From Nitrospirae bacterium GWC2_42_7 (GTDB taxonomy: Bacteria > Nitrospirota > Thermodesulfovibrionia > Thermodesulfovibrionales > UBA6898), in assembly GCA_001803645.1 (NCBI GenBank), contig MHDW01000177.1, positions 812 to 12,197 of the forward strand: a DNA stretch of 11,386 bases. Reading direction: 5' to 3'. The translations under genes were made by a program, and so were the position numbers. The notes under the pieces were generated by a model. The model had not been told where the DNA came from, did not search any database, and worked only from the letters and a program-made list of their open reading frames with translations. Positions 1 to 6,329 of this stretch are shown piece by piece (position 1 is the first letter of the stretch; each line of letters starts with the position of its first letter).

Positions 1-503
1 ACCTTTTCGTACAAAAAATTCTGTGGATCATCCTCAAAACGCATCCTTCTTTCTTCCATCACAACATCACGTTCAGACAGAACAGCCTCAGGAGTAAGGA
101 CAAGGTTCTGCATCCTGTCGGCCTCAAGAGTAATTGGGAGATCTATTCTGTCAGCAGAGATCAGCTCAAAATAACCCGTATATTCTCGGGTGGTAAAGGC
201 ATTATCATTCCCTCCTGCCCTCTGTATCGTCTGAGAGAATGTCTTTGGCCCGAATTTCTCTGTGCCCTTGAACATCATATGCTCAAGGAGATGGCTCAGC
301 CCTGTTTTACCTATTGCTTCGTTTCTCGATCCGACCCTGTACCATATCTGGAATGTTGCAACAGGTGCCTTGTGTTCCTCAACGATCAAAACCTTCAGTC
401 CATTATCGAGCTTAAATTCATTCACGTTTATGGCGCATGCACTTAGCAGAAGAAGAAACAGAATAAATATAATCGCAGTTGTGGTCTTAAATAAATTTTT
501 CAT
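1..503 (-). CDS. M16 family zinc peptidase lipoprotein (C-terminus outside window)
   Basis: Reading the minus strand from the ATG at 503 gives 167 complete residues with no stop to the window edge, so only the N-terminal part is present. Residues 1-22 form a lipoprotein signal: a basic start, a hydrophobic stretch (about 10-20) and a lipobox L20-S21-A22-C23. The mature part matches the N-terminal domain of the pitrilysin/mitochondrial processing peptidase family: NGLKVLIVEEH near residue 34, then the inverted zinc motif HLLEH (H71, E74, H75), with the probable third ligand at E151 in VVMEERR, about 76 residues further on as expected. It would be a periplasmic or membrane-anchored metallopeptidase degrading peptides or processing exported proteins. 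All catalytic residues expected in this half are present, so it is the active-subunit type. The start is 3 bp after the stop of the HAD-like gene, suggesting co-transcription. The Shine-Dalgarno is weak. The family is secure; the substrate is unknown. Confidence 0.93.
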   Translation of the reverse strand, partial: MKNLFKTTTAIIFILFLLLLSACAINVNEFKLDNGLKVLIVEEHKAPVATFQIWYRVGSRNEAIGKTGLSHLLEHMMFKGTEKFGPKTFSQTIQRAGGNDNAFTTREYTGYFELISADRIDLPITLEADRMQNLVLTPEAVLSERDVVMEERRMRFEDDPQNFLYEK

Positions 504-506
504 GAG

Positions 507-1223
507 TTACTTTAATCTTTTCTCGATCTCTTTCCAGTCTTTAACATGCGTCGCGCCTTCGAACTCATCAAAACTTAATGCCAATGGCTTATACTCAGCT
601 GCTGATTCGATGACAGCCTGACTTCCTATTATTGCTTTAAGCCTAAAACCTTTTTCCTTTAAATCCCTGAATAATGAACCATTGTCCCAGGACATTACAG
701 CAGATTCAGGAAAACTGTTTTTCTTAAGCCATTGCTTTATTGATTTAGTTCCGAGTGTCCCTGAATGAAGATAAACAACAGGATATTTTTTAATTATATT
801 CTGTATTGCCTCTCTGCCTTTTTCTATAGGCTTCCTTGAAAAAGAATCAGAAAGCAGGCTACCTTCCACATCCACAAATACAATACTGCTGCCTTTCCTT
901 AAGGACAGTATTATCCCGGTATCCCTGTTTTTGCCATATATTACACTTATCTGGGTTATCCCTGTTTTTTTAGGGGTAAATAATCTATAAGCAAAGCCAT
1001 CACCGCCTGAAAGGGCGTTGCCTATAGACTTTCCTTCAGCAACAAACCTGACAACTTCACCGCCTTTTGAAAAATATCTGCCCTTTGTCTCAACAGTAAT
1101 CGTTATCTCCTCTCTTGTTAAGCCGATATTGTCATAGAGGACAACCTCGGCAAAAGATACTGATACGGAAACAATGATAAAAACCAAAATAGAAAAGAAG
1201 AACAGTCTTAAGTTATTTGACAT
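507..1223 (-). CDS. Exported HAD-like (LNS2-type) domain protein, hypothetical
   Basis: The protein has 238 residues. Residues 1-25 are a Sec signal peptide (hydrophobic 8-22, likely cleavage after SFA). Residues 26-110 look like a beta-rich Ig-like domain. From about 114 there is a HAD-like fold: a strand ending in FVDVEGSLL (D118, E120), a helix KPIEKGREAIQNIIKKY, a second strand with VVYLHSGT (motif II-like S/T154-156) and a late segment RLKAIIGSQ with a possible motif III. In HAD phosphatases the first motif is DxD. Here the second Asp is Glu, so catalysis may be lost or altered. The arrangement resembles bacterial relatives of the lipin LNS2 domain; this is inference from pattern, not alignment. 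It lies 3 bp ahead of the M16 peptidase gene and is probably co-transcribed with it. No clear ribosome binding site precedes the ATG. Reality as a gene is near certain; function is unknown. Confidence 0.8.
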   Translation of the reverse strand: MSNNLRLFFFSILVFIIVSVSVSFAEVVLYDNIGLTREEITITVETKGRYFSKGGEVVRFVAEGKSIGNALSGGDGFAYRLFTPKKTGITQISVIYGKNRDTGIILSLRKGSSIVFVDVEGSLLSDSFSRKPIEKGREAIQNIIKKYPVVYLHSGTLGTKSIKQWLKKNSFPESAVMSWDNGSLFRDLKEKGFRLKAIIGSQAVIESAAEYKPLALSFDEFEGATHVKDWKEIEKRLK

Positions 1224-1287
1224 TGTTAATTTTACTGTTTCAGAGCAGACATTGTCTATTTAGTACCTTTCCATAAATATCGTTTTT

Positions 1288-1370
1288 TCACCCTCCCCAA
1301 CCCCTCCCCTCAAGGGAGGGGCTAATTTTTAGTCCTCCCCCCTGGAGGGAGAGGGCAGGGGTGAGGGGGA
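1288..1370. repeat. GC-rich dispersed inverted-repeat element
   Basis: This intergenic element has two internal hairpins and outer arms. CCCCTCCC (1301-1308) pairs with GGGAGGGG (1314-1321) around a 5-nt loop. CTCCC (1335-1339) pairs with GGGAG (1347-1351). The outer arms TCACCC (1288-1293) and GGGTGA (1359-1364) are exact inverted repeats. It lies just beyond the selB stop on the minus strand and before the HAD-like gene. No T-run follows either stem, so it is not a standard intrinsic terminator, though the structure could protect the selB mRNA end. The base composition (long C and G runs) is unlike the AT-rich flanks. Elements of this look are, from memory, dispersed in many bacterial genomes; copy number here cannot be seen. 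Confidence 0.8.
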
Positions 1371-1395
1371 CCCTTAGTTTGTAAACAGACTCTAT

Positions 1396-3279
1396 TTAAC
1401 CCTTAAGCAGAAACTTTCTGACATCTCCGGTGCGCAGTGTAATATTGCCTGCATCAAGATATTCAAGGAACGGAAGAGCATATTTTCTGGTAGTATTCAG
1501 AATGTCCCTGAATTCCGCAATAGTTATCTCTGGTTTCTTCGAGAAAAATGATTTGAGGGATTCGAGCATATTTTTGTAGGAATCAGCAGAAAGATAGATA
1601 GATTCGTTGATCCTCACCACTTTTCCCTCTTTTGACAGTATTTTCAATATATCATTCATCCGCCTTATGTCTATTTTCAGGGCTGTAGCCATTTCATCTC
1701 TTGTCGGAGGCTGGAACATCCCCTTACTAAGGAGACTGAGTATCTTTGCACTATGCTCTTCCTCCTTACCTGAGAGCTCTATCTTAAAATCAGAAAGTTT
1801 TATCAGATCCTTCTCGAGAGTAATTCTCTTCAGGCCTGAAAGCACAAAATTAAACAACCGGGGGTCTATCCTCAGATTTGCCCTGACCTCTTCTTTTGGC
1901 ATTCCGTGTTTAAGCGGATTCTTTTTATGAAATGCTTCTATCACTGCAAAAAGCCGTTCCCTCAATAGGTCTAATGATTTTTTATGCAGAATAATATCCT
2001 CATGCTGTATTATCTCACCTGTTTTTTTGAGTTTCTTCAGGGAATCAGCAATTTCTCCGGCTTCGGCATTTATCCATCCATTTATCAAGTTGATAAAAAT
2101 GCCGTTGACACCGGCCTTTTCTATCTTCACGCTTATCTTCTGTTCAAGGTTTCCTTCATAGAGCATTCTCAGATCATCTATCCCATCCTTCTTCTTCCTC
2201 TTCATTGGTGAAGGATCCAGGATCTCCCCGCCCCCGAGTGTCTCAAGGGGAGAAAATCTTCTGATTATATATCTGTCGCCAGCCATAGCAATAACAGGGT
2301 CCTGCAACCTGAACTGGCAAAAACAATTTTCTCCTGCCTTCAATTCCTCTTTTTCGTAAAGCAGAACTCTCGCAATGGTCTCAGATGTGCCTGAATAAAA
2401 ATGCACTAGGCTTTTGTTCTTAAGCACAGGCGTATCTGACAGCAGTTCAAGAAATGCATTTATTGTTTTTGTTGAGGAAAATTTAGATGGAATTACAGCA
2501 ACATCCCCTCTTTTCAGGTCCTCTTTTTCAACAGCCTGGAGGTTTATCGCTACTCTCTGCCCTGCGCCTGCGGTTTCTATGGGCTTGCCGTGGCTATGCA
2601 GCCCCCTTACTTTTGTCTTGATATTACAGGGCAATATTTCGAGAGGATCATCAATTGATATCGAACCTGACAGTGCTGTGCCTGTAATAACAGTGCCAAA
2701 ACCCTTCATTGTAAACACCCTGTCAACAGGCATCCTGAAAATCCCCCCTGAGGTTTTTGGGGCTATACTCATTGCCAGAGTCTTTATCTCCTGTTTAAGA
2801 AGCTCAAGGTTTTCGCCGGTCTTTGAAGACACCGGGATTATTGGAGAGTTTTCGAGAAAAGTATTCTTAACAAAATTTTTTATTTCGTCCTTCACCAGGT
2901 CAAGCCATTCCTTTTCAACAAGGTCGGATTTTGTAAGGGCTATCATTCCTGCCTTGATTTTCAGAAGATTGCAGATAGCAAGGTGCTCGCGGCTCTGAGG
3001 CATGATCCCTTCATCAGCAGCGATAACAAGAAGGACCATATCTATGCCTCCAGCACCTGCAAGCATATTTCTGATGAGCTTTTCATGTCCCGGCACATCA
3101 ACGATACCGACTGAAAGTCCGCTCTCAGGAAACAGAAGATCAGCGAAACCTATATCAATTGTGATCCCGCGTTCTTTCTCTTCCTTCAGCCTGTCAGGGT
3201 CTATTCCGGTGAGAGCCTTTACAAGAGAACTCTTGCCATGATCTATATGTCCGGCTGTACCGAGGATTATATTGCGCAT
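1396..3279 (-). CDS. selB: Selenocysteine-specific elongation factor SelB
   Basis: SelB is the GTPase that carries selenocysteyl-tRNA(Sec) to the ribosome and recognises the SECIS hairpin beside a UGA codon. The protein is about 627 residues, normal for the family. Counting from MRNIILG, the N-terminal G domain has the P-loop [12 protein letters not shown] (about 7-18), the switch segment [12 protein letters not shown] with the SelB-typical IGF, the G3 motif DVPGHE, G4 TKSDLV and G5 SSKTGE. EF-Tu-like beta-barrel domains follow (about 175-350), then C-terminal winged helices (about 370-627) ending in [12 protein letters not shown] and the usual basic tail. Two in-frame ATGs exist. The one at 3279 has AAGGA 7 nt upstream; for the one at 3285 (2 residues longer) the same AAGGA is only 1 nt away, so 3279 is preferred. 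selA is on the same strand further upstream, separated by a plus-strand gene, so selB probably has its own promoter. Confidence 0.97.
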   Translation of the reverse strand: MRNIILGTAGHIDHGKSSLVKALTGIDPDRLKEEKERGITIDIGFADLLFPESGLSVGIVDVPGHEKLIRNMLAGAGGIDMVLLVIAADEGIMPQSREHLAICNLLKIKAGMIALTKSDLVEKEWLDLVKDEIKNFVKNTFLENSPIIPVSSKTGENLELLKQEIKTLAMSIAPKTSGGIFRMPVDRVFTMKGFGTVITGTALSGSISIDDPLEILPCNIKTKVRGLHSHGKPIETAGAGQRVAINLQAVEKEDLKRGDVAVIPSKFSSTKTINAFLELLSDTPVLKNKSLVHFYSGTSETIARVLLYEKEELKAGENCFCQFRLQDPVIAMAGDRYIIRRFSPLETLGGGEILDPSPMKRKKKDGIDDLRMLYEGNLEQKISVKIEKAGVNGIFINLINGWINAEAGEIADSLKKLKKTGEIIQHEDIILHKKSLDLLRERLFAVIEAFHKKNPLKHGMPKEEVRANLRIDPRLFNFVLSGLKRITLEKDLIKLSDFKIELSGKEEEHSAKILSLLSKGMFQPPTRDEMATALKIDIRRMNDILKILSKEGKVVRINESIYLSADSYKNMLESLKSFFSKKPEITIAEFRDILNTTRKYALPFLEYLDAGNITLRTGDVRKFLLKG

Positions 3280-3334
3280 TACCATGTCCTTAAAATTTTG
3301 ATAACATTATTGTCTGTTTATAAACTCTCTTTGT

Positions 3335-3426
3335 CTGTCATTCCGGCTTGTCAGGAATCTTTCTTTAAGAATGATTCCCCACCTGCCTACCGGCAGGCAG
3401 GCGCGCTTCGCTTGCGTGAATGACAG
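3335..3426. repeat. Dispersed inverted-repeat element (PAYRQAG-type), upstream of selB
   Basis: Outer arms CTGTCATTC (3335-3343) and GAATGACAG (3418-3426) are perfect 9-bp inverted repeats. An inner hairpin pairs CTGCC (3383-3387) with GGCAG (3392-3396) over TACC. GC-rich blocks contrast with AT-rich flanks. The plus-strand translation across the centre reads PPAYRQAGALRL, a peptide pattern I remember from repeat-derived false ORFs in many environmental genomes. It lies in the selB upstream region, ending about 50 bp before the selB start. It shares the GTCATTCC-type ends and the CCTGCC/GGCAGG core with the element at 3938-4069. Confidence 0.8.
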
Positions 3427-3509
3427 AGGAACGCCATTTATAACCAGTCTTTAATTATAGTATTTTAACAGGCTTATTTGTGCAGTCCTGTCAAATCTAT
3501 AATTTTAAT

Positions 3510-3542
3510 TTGACTTTTTTTTATTTTTTGATAGTTTATAAT
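3510..3542 (+). promoter_or_regulatory. Weak candidate promoter for the two-CW gene
   Basis: TTGACT (3510-3515) and a perfect TATAAT (3537-3542) stand in a strongly AT-rich tract upstream of the gene starting at 3577. The spacer is 21 nt, longer than the usual 16-18, so the two boxes may not work together; the TATAAT alone is the stronger element. A GGAGG Shine-Dalgarno follows at 3562-3566, 10 nt before the ATG. Confidence 0.35.
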
Positions 3543-3576
3543 ATATAGAATAGATAAACACGGAGGAATTGTTTTC

Positions 3577-3882
3577 ATGAAGAAACTTAATTGTTGGGAA
3601 TTCAAGAAATGCGGAAGAGAACCCAAGGGCGCTAAAGTACAAGAGTTTGGAGTATGTCCTGCAACAACTGAAAAAAACCTGGATGGTGAACATTATGGAA
3701 AAAATGCTGGCAGGTGCTGCTGGATACTTGCCGGCACATTATGCAAAGGCGAAGTACAGGGAACTTTTGCTCAAAAGTATAAGAGTTGTGTGGATTGTGA
3801 ATTTTATAAGCTTGTAAAAAAAGAGGAATTCCCTCATTTTGTGCTTTCAGCTGTTCTGTTCAAGAAGTTAAACAGAATATAA
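3577..3882 (+). CDS. Two-CW domain cysteine-rich small protein
   Basis: The protein has 101 residues with 8 cysteines: C6, C12, C27, C47, C48, C56, C71 and C74. The hallmarks are NCWEFKKCGR at the N-terminus (first CW), RCCWILAGTLC in the middle (second CW) and CVDCEFYKLV near the end, the pattern of the two-CW family found alone or fused to signalling proteins in anaerobic bacteria. The cysteine spacing suggests a bound metal or an iron-sulfur cluster, but the ligand is not known. There is no signal peptide, so it is probably cytoplasmic. A GGAGG ribosome site at 3562-3566 supports the ATG at 3577. It is the only plus-strand gene between selA and selB and is flanked on both sides by dispersed repeats, so it looks like an independent unit and need not be a selenium gene. 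The family call is good; the role is unknown. Confidence 0.85.
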   Translation: MKKLNCWEFKKCGREPKGAKVQEFGVCPATTEKNLDGEHYGKNAGRCCWILAGTLCKGEVQGTFAQKYKSCVDCEFYKLVKKEEFPHFVLSAVLFKKLNRI

Positions 3883-3937
3883 AAAACGTACAAATTACTT
3901 TTTTTAGGTCATAAGCAAAGACATCTATATTTCTTTC

Positions 3938-4069
3938 GTCATGCCCGAAGTTCTCAGTCGGGCCTGCCTGTCCGGTAGGCAGGCATCCATGGTTCTGCGA
4001 GTTTATCATAACAACTGTCAACCTTAGCCGGTGAAGAGTGGATTCCCGCTAACTACCTGCGGGAATGAC
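3938..4069. repeat. Dispersed inverted-repeat element, downstream of selA
   Basis: Outer arms GTCATGCCCG (3938-3947) and CGGGAATGAC (4060-4069) match at 9 of 10 positions when inverted. Inside, GCCTGCCT (3962-3969) pairs perfectly with AGGCAGGC (3977-3984), and ATTCCCGC (4042-4049) pairs with GCGGGAAT (4059-4066). The element ends 13 bp from the selA stop codon. The hairpins could act as a 3' mRNA boundary for selA and for the convergent two-CW gene, but no T-run follows, so intrinsic termination is not supported. It shares end sequences and the CCTGCC core with the element at 3335-3426. Confidence 0.8.
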
Positions 4070-4082
4070 AAATCGTGTAGTC

Positions 4083-5501
4083 TTAGAACTCATCAGGATT
4101 ACACAAGGCAAGAGTTATCGCAGCAACAAGGCTTTTGATCTCGTGCTTTTGTATTGTTCTGGCATCAAGCAGCAGTGAATTGCCTTTTATCCTTGCTATG
4201 ACCGGAGGAGAATTTCTTCTCAATCTTGACTCTAATACATTAACTGTTATATGAGCAGGCCTCAATGATACAGCAAAGGTCGGGAAATCAGCCTCAGGGA
4301 GCGAACCGCCGCCTGCCCTTGAGAAGTCCTTAATAATTTCGATTTCTGCATTGCTGATCTTTCTTCTAAGTTCAGATGCGATCTTTCTTGCCCTTGATAA
4401 TATACTTTCAGGAGTCTGAAAGAGCAGATCCAGCACAGGTATCTTCTTTATAACGTTCTCATCGTCCATATAATCCATGAGCGTTGCCTCAAAAGCAGCT
4501 ATGGTCATTTTATCAACCCTCATTGCCCTTGCCATCGGATTTTTCTGGGCCATCTCCACATATTTTTTTCTGCCTGCGATCACACCGGCCTGAGGGCCAC
4601 CAAGTAGTTTGTCGCCACTGAATGTTACGATATCAACCCCAAGCCTTGCGATCTCCTGAACAGAAGGTTCTGAATGAATACCGTGTGGTTTCAGGTCTAC
4701 AAGGCATCCGCTGCCGAGATCATACATAACAGGTATTCGATTCTTTTTCCCAAGAGAAATGAGTTCCTCAATCTTCACATCTTCAGTAAACCCTATGATC
4801 TTATAGTTTGACTGATGCACCTTCAGGATCATCCCTGTGTTTCTATTTATTGCCCTCTTATAGTCATAAAGGTGCGTCTTGTTGGTCGTTCCGACTTCTT
4901 TGAGCACTGCGCTGCCTGCTGCCATAACATCAGGCACCCTGAAAGAGCCGCCGATCTCAACAAGCTCGCTCCTTGAAACAATAACCTCTCTGCCTTTTGC
5001 GAGAGTGTTCAGACAAAGAAGAACAGCAGCCGCGTTGTTGTTTACGATAAACGCATCCTCTGCGCCGGTGATCTGCTTCAGGAGTCTTTTGGTATGAGTA
5101 TGCCTCTTACCCCTTTTTCCTGTTTCGAGATCATACTCTAAATTCGAATAGCCCCTCGCAACATCAATGATATTCCTGACTGCCTTTTCTGAAAGCAGCG
5201 CTCTTCCAAGGTTTGTATGTATGACTATGCCTGTTGCGTTAATAACAGGCATAAGGCTGTAAGATGAAAATTTCCTGATCCGCAGATCAATATCACTGAT
5301 AATTGCTTCCAGTGATATTTCAGGCGTCTGGCTGTCAAGAATGTTCTTCCTCTTTTCAGCAAGAACATCCCTTATAGCCTGGATAACAATTTTTCTCGGT
5401 GTTACAGAAAGCCATTGACTGCCTTCAGGACTCTTAAGCAGTTCATCAACCGACGGCAGGGATGAAAGCTGTTTCTTTTTTTCTTCGTTAATTGCCTTCA
5501 A
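4083..5501 (-). CDS. selA: L-seryl-tRNA(Sec) selenium transferase SelA
   Basis: SelA is the PLP enzyme that converts Ser-tRNA(Sec) to Sec-tRNA(Sec) using selenophosphate. The 472 residues match the usual 450-475 of bacterial SelA. An N-terminal helical tRNA-binding region (SLPSVDELL, about 13-80) precedes the conserved INATGIVIHTNLGRA (88-101), GYSNLEYDLETGKRGKR (117-133), NNNAAAVLL, SELVEIGGSFRVPDVM and EVGTTNKTH. The PLP lysine is K298 in SGDKLLGGPQAG, equivalent to K295 of the E. coli enzyme. The C-terminal domain continues to LLLDARTI and the end. All signature residues are present and there is no frameshift. The ATG overlaps the stop of the 92-aa gene by 4 bp, which indicates translational coupling. 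With selB close by, the organism very probably decodes UGA as Sec. Confidence 0.98.
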   Translation of the reverse strand: MKAINEEKKKQLSSLPSVDELLKSPEGSQWLSVTPRKIVIQAIRDVLAEKRKNILDSQTPEISLEAIISDIDLRIRKFSSYSLMPVINATGIVIHTNLGRALLSEKAVRNIIDVARGYSNLEYDLETGKRGKRHTHTKRLLKQITGAEDAFIVNNNAAAVLLCLNTLAKGREVIVSRSELVEIGGSFRVPDVMAAGSAVLKEVGTTNKTHLYDYKRAINRNTGMILKVHQSNYKIIGFTEDVKIEELISLGKKNRIPVMYDLGSGCLVDLKPHGIHSEPSVQEIARLGVDIVTFSGDKLLGGPQAGVIAGRKKYVEMAQKNPMARAMRVDKMTIAAFEATLMDYMDDENVIKKIPVLDLLFQTPESILSRARKIASELRRKISNAEIEIIKDFSRAGGGSLPEADFPTFAVSLRPAHITVNVLESRLRRNSPPVIARIKGNSLLLDARTIQKHEIKSLVAAITLALCNPDEF

Positions 5502-5776
5502 TCAAGCCCCATTTTCTTTAATGCCTGTGAAGCATCACTGCCTCCGGGCGCCTCCTCAGGCAGATACAGCATGACCCCGCCCTTTACCGGCCTTATGACT
5601 ATCTTGCCCTCAGTCGCAAGCTTGTTTGTTGCTTCTACAGGGTTTTCACCTTCAAAATATTTTTTAAAAGCCTCATTAAAACCTGAGTATACAGTATGAA
5701 TGCCCTTATACCCCTCTTTCCTCAAGCTGACAACCGCCTTTTTGACAAACTCTTCATGTGAAAGTTTTGCGTCCAT
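5498..5776 (-). CDS. Small winged-helix-like protein of unknown function, coupled to selA
   Basis: The protein has 92 residues, is soluble and has no signal peptide or cysteine. The pattern is helix (HEEFVKKAVVSLRK), a short loop, helix (GFNEAFKKYF), helix (NPVEATNKLATEG) and then two strands with a turn (KIVIRPVKGGVMLYLP), ending in an acidic, probably disordered tail. This order is that of a winged helix-turn-helix, with the GG turn as the wing, but the basic charge expected for DNA contact is modest. It starts with a strong ribosome site, AGGAGG 5 nt before the ATG, and its stop overlaps the selA start (ATGA), so the two are made together. I remember similar small proteins as uncharacterised and cannot name the family. 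A role in nucleic-acid binding, such as tRNA or selA regulation, is possible but is inference only. Confidence 0.8.
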   Translation of the reverse strand: MDAKLSHEEFVKKAVVSLRKEGYKGIHTVYSGFNEAFKKYFEGENPVEATNKLATEGKIVIRPVKGGVMLYLPEEAPGGSDASQALKKMGLD

Positions 5777-5911
5777 AAGTTCCTCCTGATCAATTTGAAA
5801 TTCAACTTATAATACTAAAAAACAACCTTTTAATAAAGAAGGATTTTTTCAGGCTCGGGACCATGAATACAGGGCATTTTTGTCCCGGATCAACAAATAT
5901 AAAAAAATCTA

Positions 5912-5940
5912 TTGATTGTGTATGGTTTTTCCATTATAAT
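5912..5940 (+). promoter_or_regulatory. Sigma-70-type promoter for the small exported protein
   Basis: TTGATT (5912-5917) and TATAAT (5935-5940) are separated by exactly 17 nt. The -10 box is perfect and the -35 matches four of six. The start codon lies 46 nt after the -10, with a strong Shine-Dalgarno (AAGGAGG) between, so a short 5' leader is expected. The -10 is part of the palindrome ATTATAAT. Confidence 0.8.
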
Positions 5941-5985
5941 GAAACCAAAACAATAACAATTCTTAATTGAAAAAGGAGGATTTAA

Positions 5986-6255
5986 ATGAGAAGATTTCTG
6001 ATCCTTATTATTGCAGTAGCTTTGGTTCTTGTTGCTATTCCGGCCTTTGCCGATACTGATGATTCAGCAGCCATGATTGGGGATATTGTTTTCGCAAGGC
6101 CAATCGGGCTTGCCAGCATTGTTGTAGGCACAGGGTTTTTTGTCCTAGCTCTGCCTTTTGCAGCAATGACAGGCAGTGTTGATGAGATATCAGAGGCACT
6201 TATTGTGAAACCGGCTAAATTTACCTTTGCACGGCCTGTAGGCAATTTCGAATAA
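5986..6255 (+). CDS. Small exported membrane-associated protein, hypothetical
   Basis: The protein has 89 residues. Residues 1-22 are a clear signal peptide (MRR, hydrophobic 4-18, AFA cleavage). The mature part has a second hydrophobic segment (about 37-60, IGLASIVVGTGFFVLALPFAAMTG) and two similar flanks: ARPIGLAS before it and ARPVGNFE at the end. The arrangement ARP-G, hydrophobic helix, GSVDE, LIVKPAKFTFARP-G resembles a small family seen in many Gram-negative bacteria and sometimes mislabelled as transporter-related; no function is known to me. It is probably anchored in the inner membrane with its ends outside the cytoplasm. The strong promoter and ribosome site (AAGGAGG, 7 nt before the ATG) and the hairpin terminator downstream make it a complete single-gene unit, suggesting high expression. 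Confidence 0.8.
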   Translation: MRRFLILIIAVALVLVAIPAFADTDDSAAMIGDIVFARPIGLASIVVGTGFFVLALPFAAMTGSVDEISEALIVKPAKFTFARPVGNFE

Positions 6256-6279
6256 TTCTTTGATCCTATAAAAGAAGCC

Positions 6280-6325
6280 AAAAAAAGGAACAGAGAGGAA
6301 TCATAATATCCCTCTCTGTTCTTTT
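6280..6325. terminator. Bidirectional intrinsic terminator
   Basis: GAACAGAGAGG (6288-6298) and CCTCTCTGTTC (6311-6321) form a perfect 11-bp stem with a 12-nt loop. Seven A residues precede the left arm and TTTT follows the right arm. Read on the plus strand it ends the small exported gene. Read on the minus strand the A-run becomes seven U, ending queC and its upstream genes. It lies between two convergent stops (6255 and 6330). Confidence 0.92.
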
Positions 6326-6329
6326 AAAT

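Noticed and set aside
2414..2998. Long plus-strand open frame (194 codons) opposite selB
   Set aside because: It lies wholly antisense to well-conserved selB domains, and its translation is serine- and isoleucine-rich without any recognisable motif or ribosome site.
3238..3423. Plus-strand open frame across the selB start and repeat
   Set aside because: Its second half is translated repeat (PPAYRQAGALRL) and its first half is antisense selB, so it is not a gene.
4042..4066. Intrinsic terminator after selA
   Set aside because: The 8-bp stem is real but no T-run follows on either strand, and it forms part of a dispersed repeat.
3286..4082. Possible selC tRNA(Sec) gene near selA/selB
   Set aside because: No acceptor/T-arm pattern such as GGTTCGAATCC or a long variable arm was found here or in the other gaps; the hairpins seen belong to dispersed repeats.
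5982..6281. Minus-strand open frame opposite the small exported protein
   Set aside because: The plus-strand frame has promoter, ribosome site, signal peptide and terminator; the minus frame has none of these and is low-complexity Ala/Ser/Thr.
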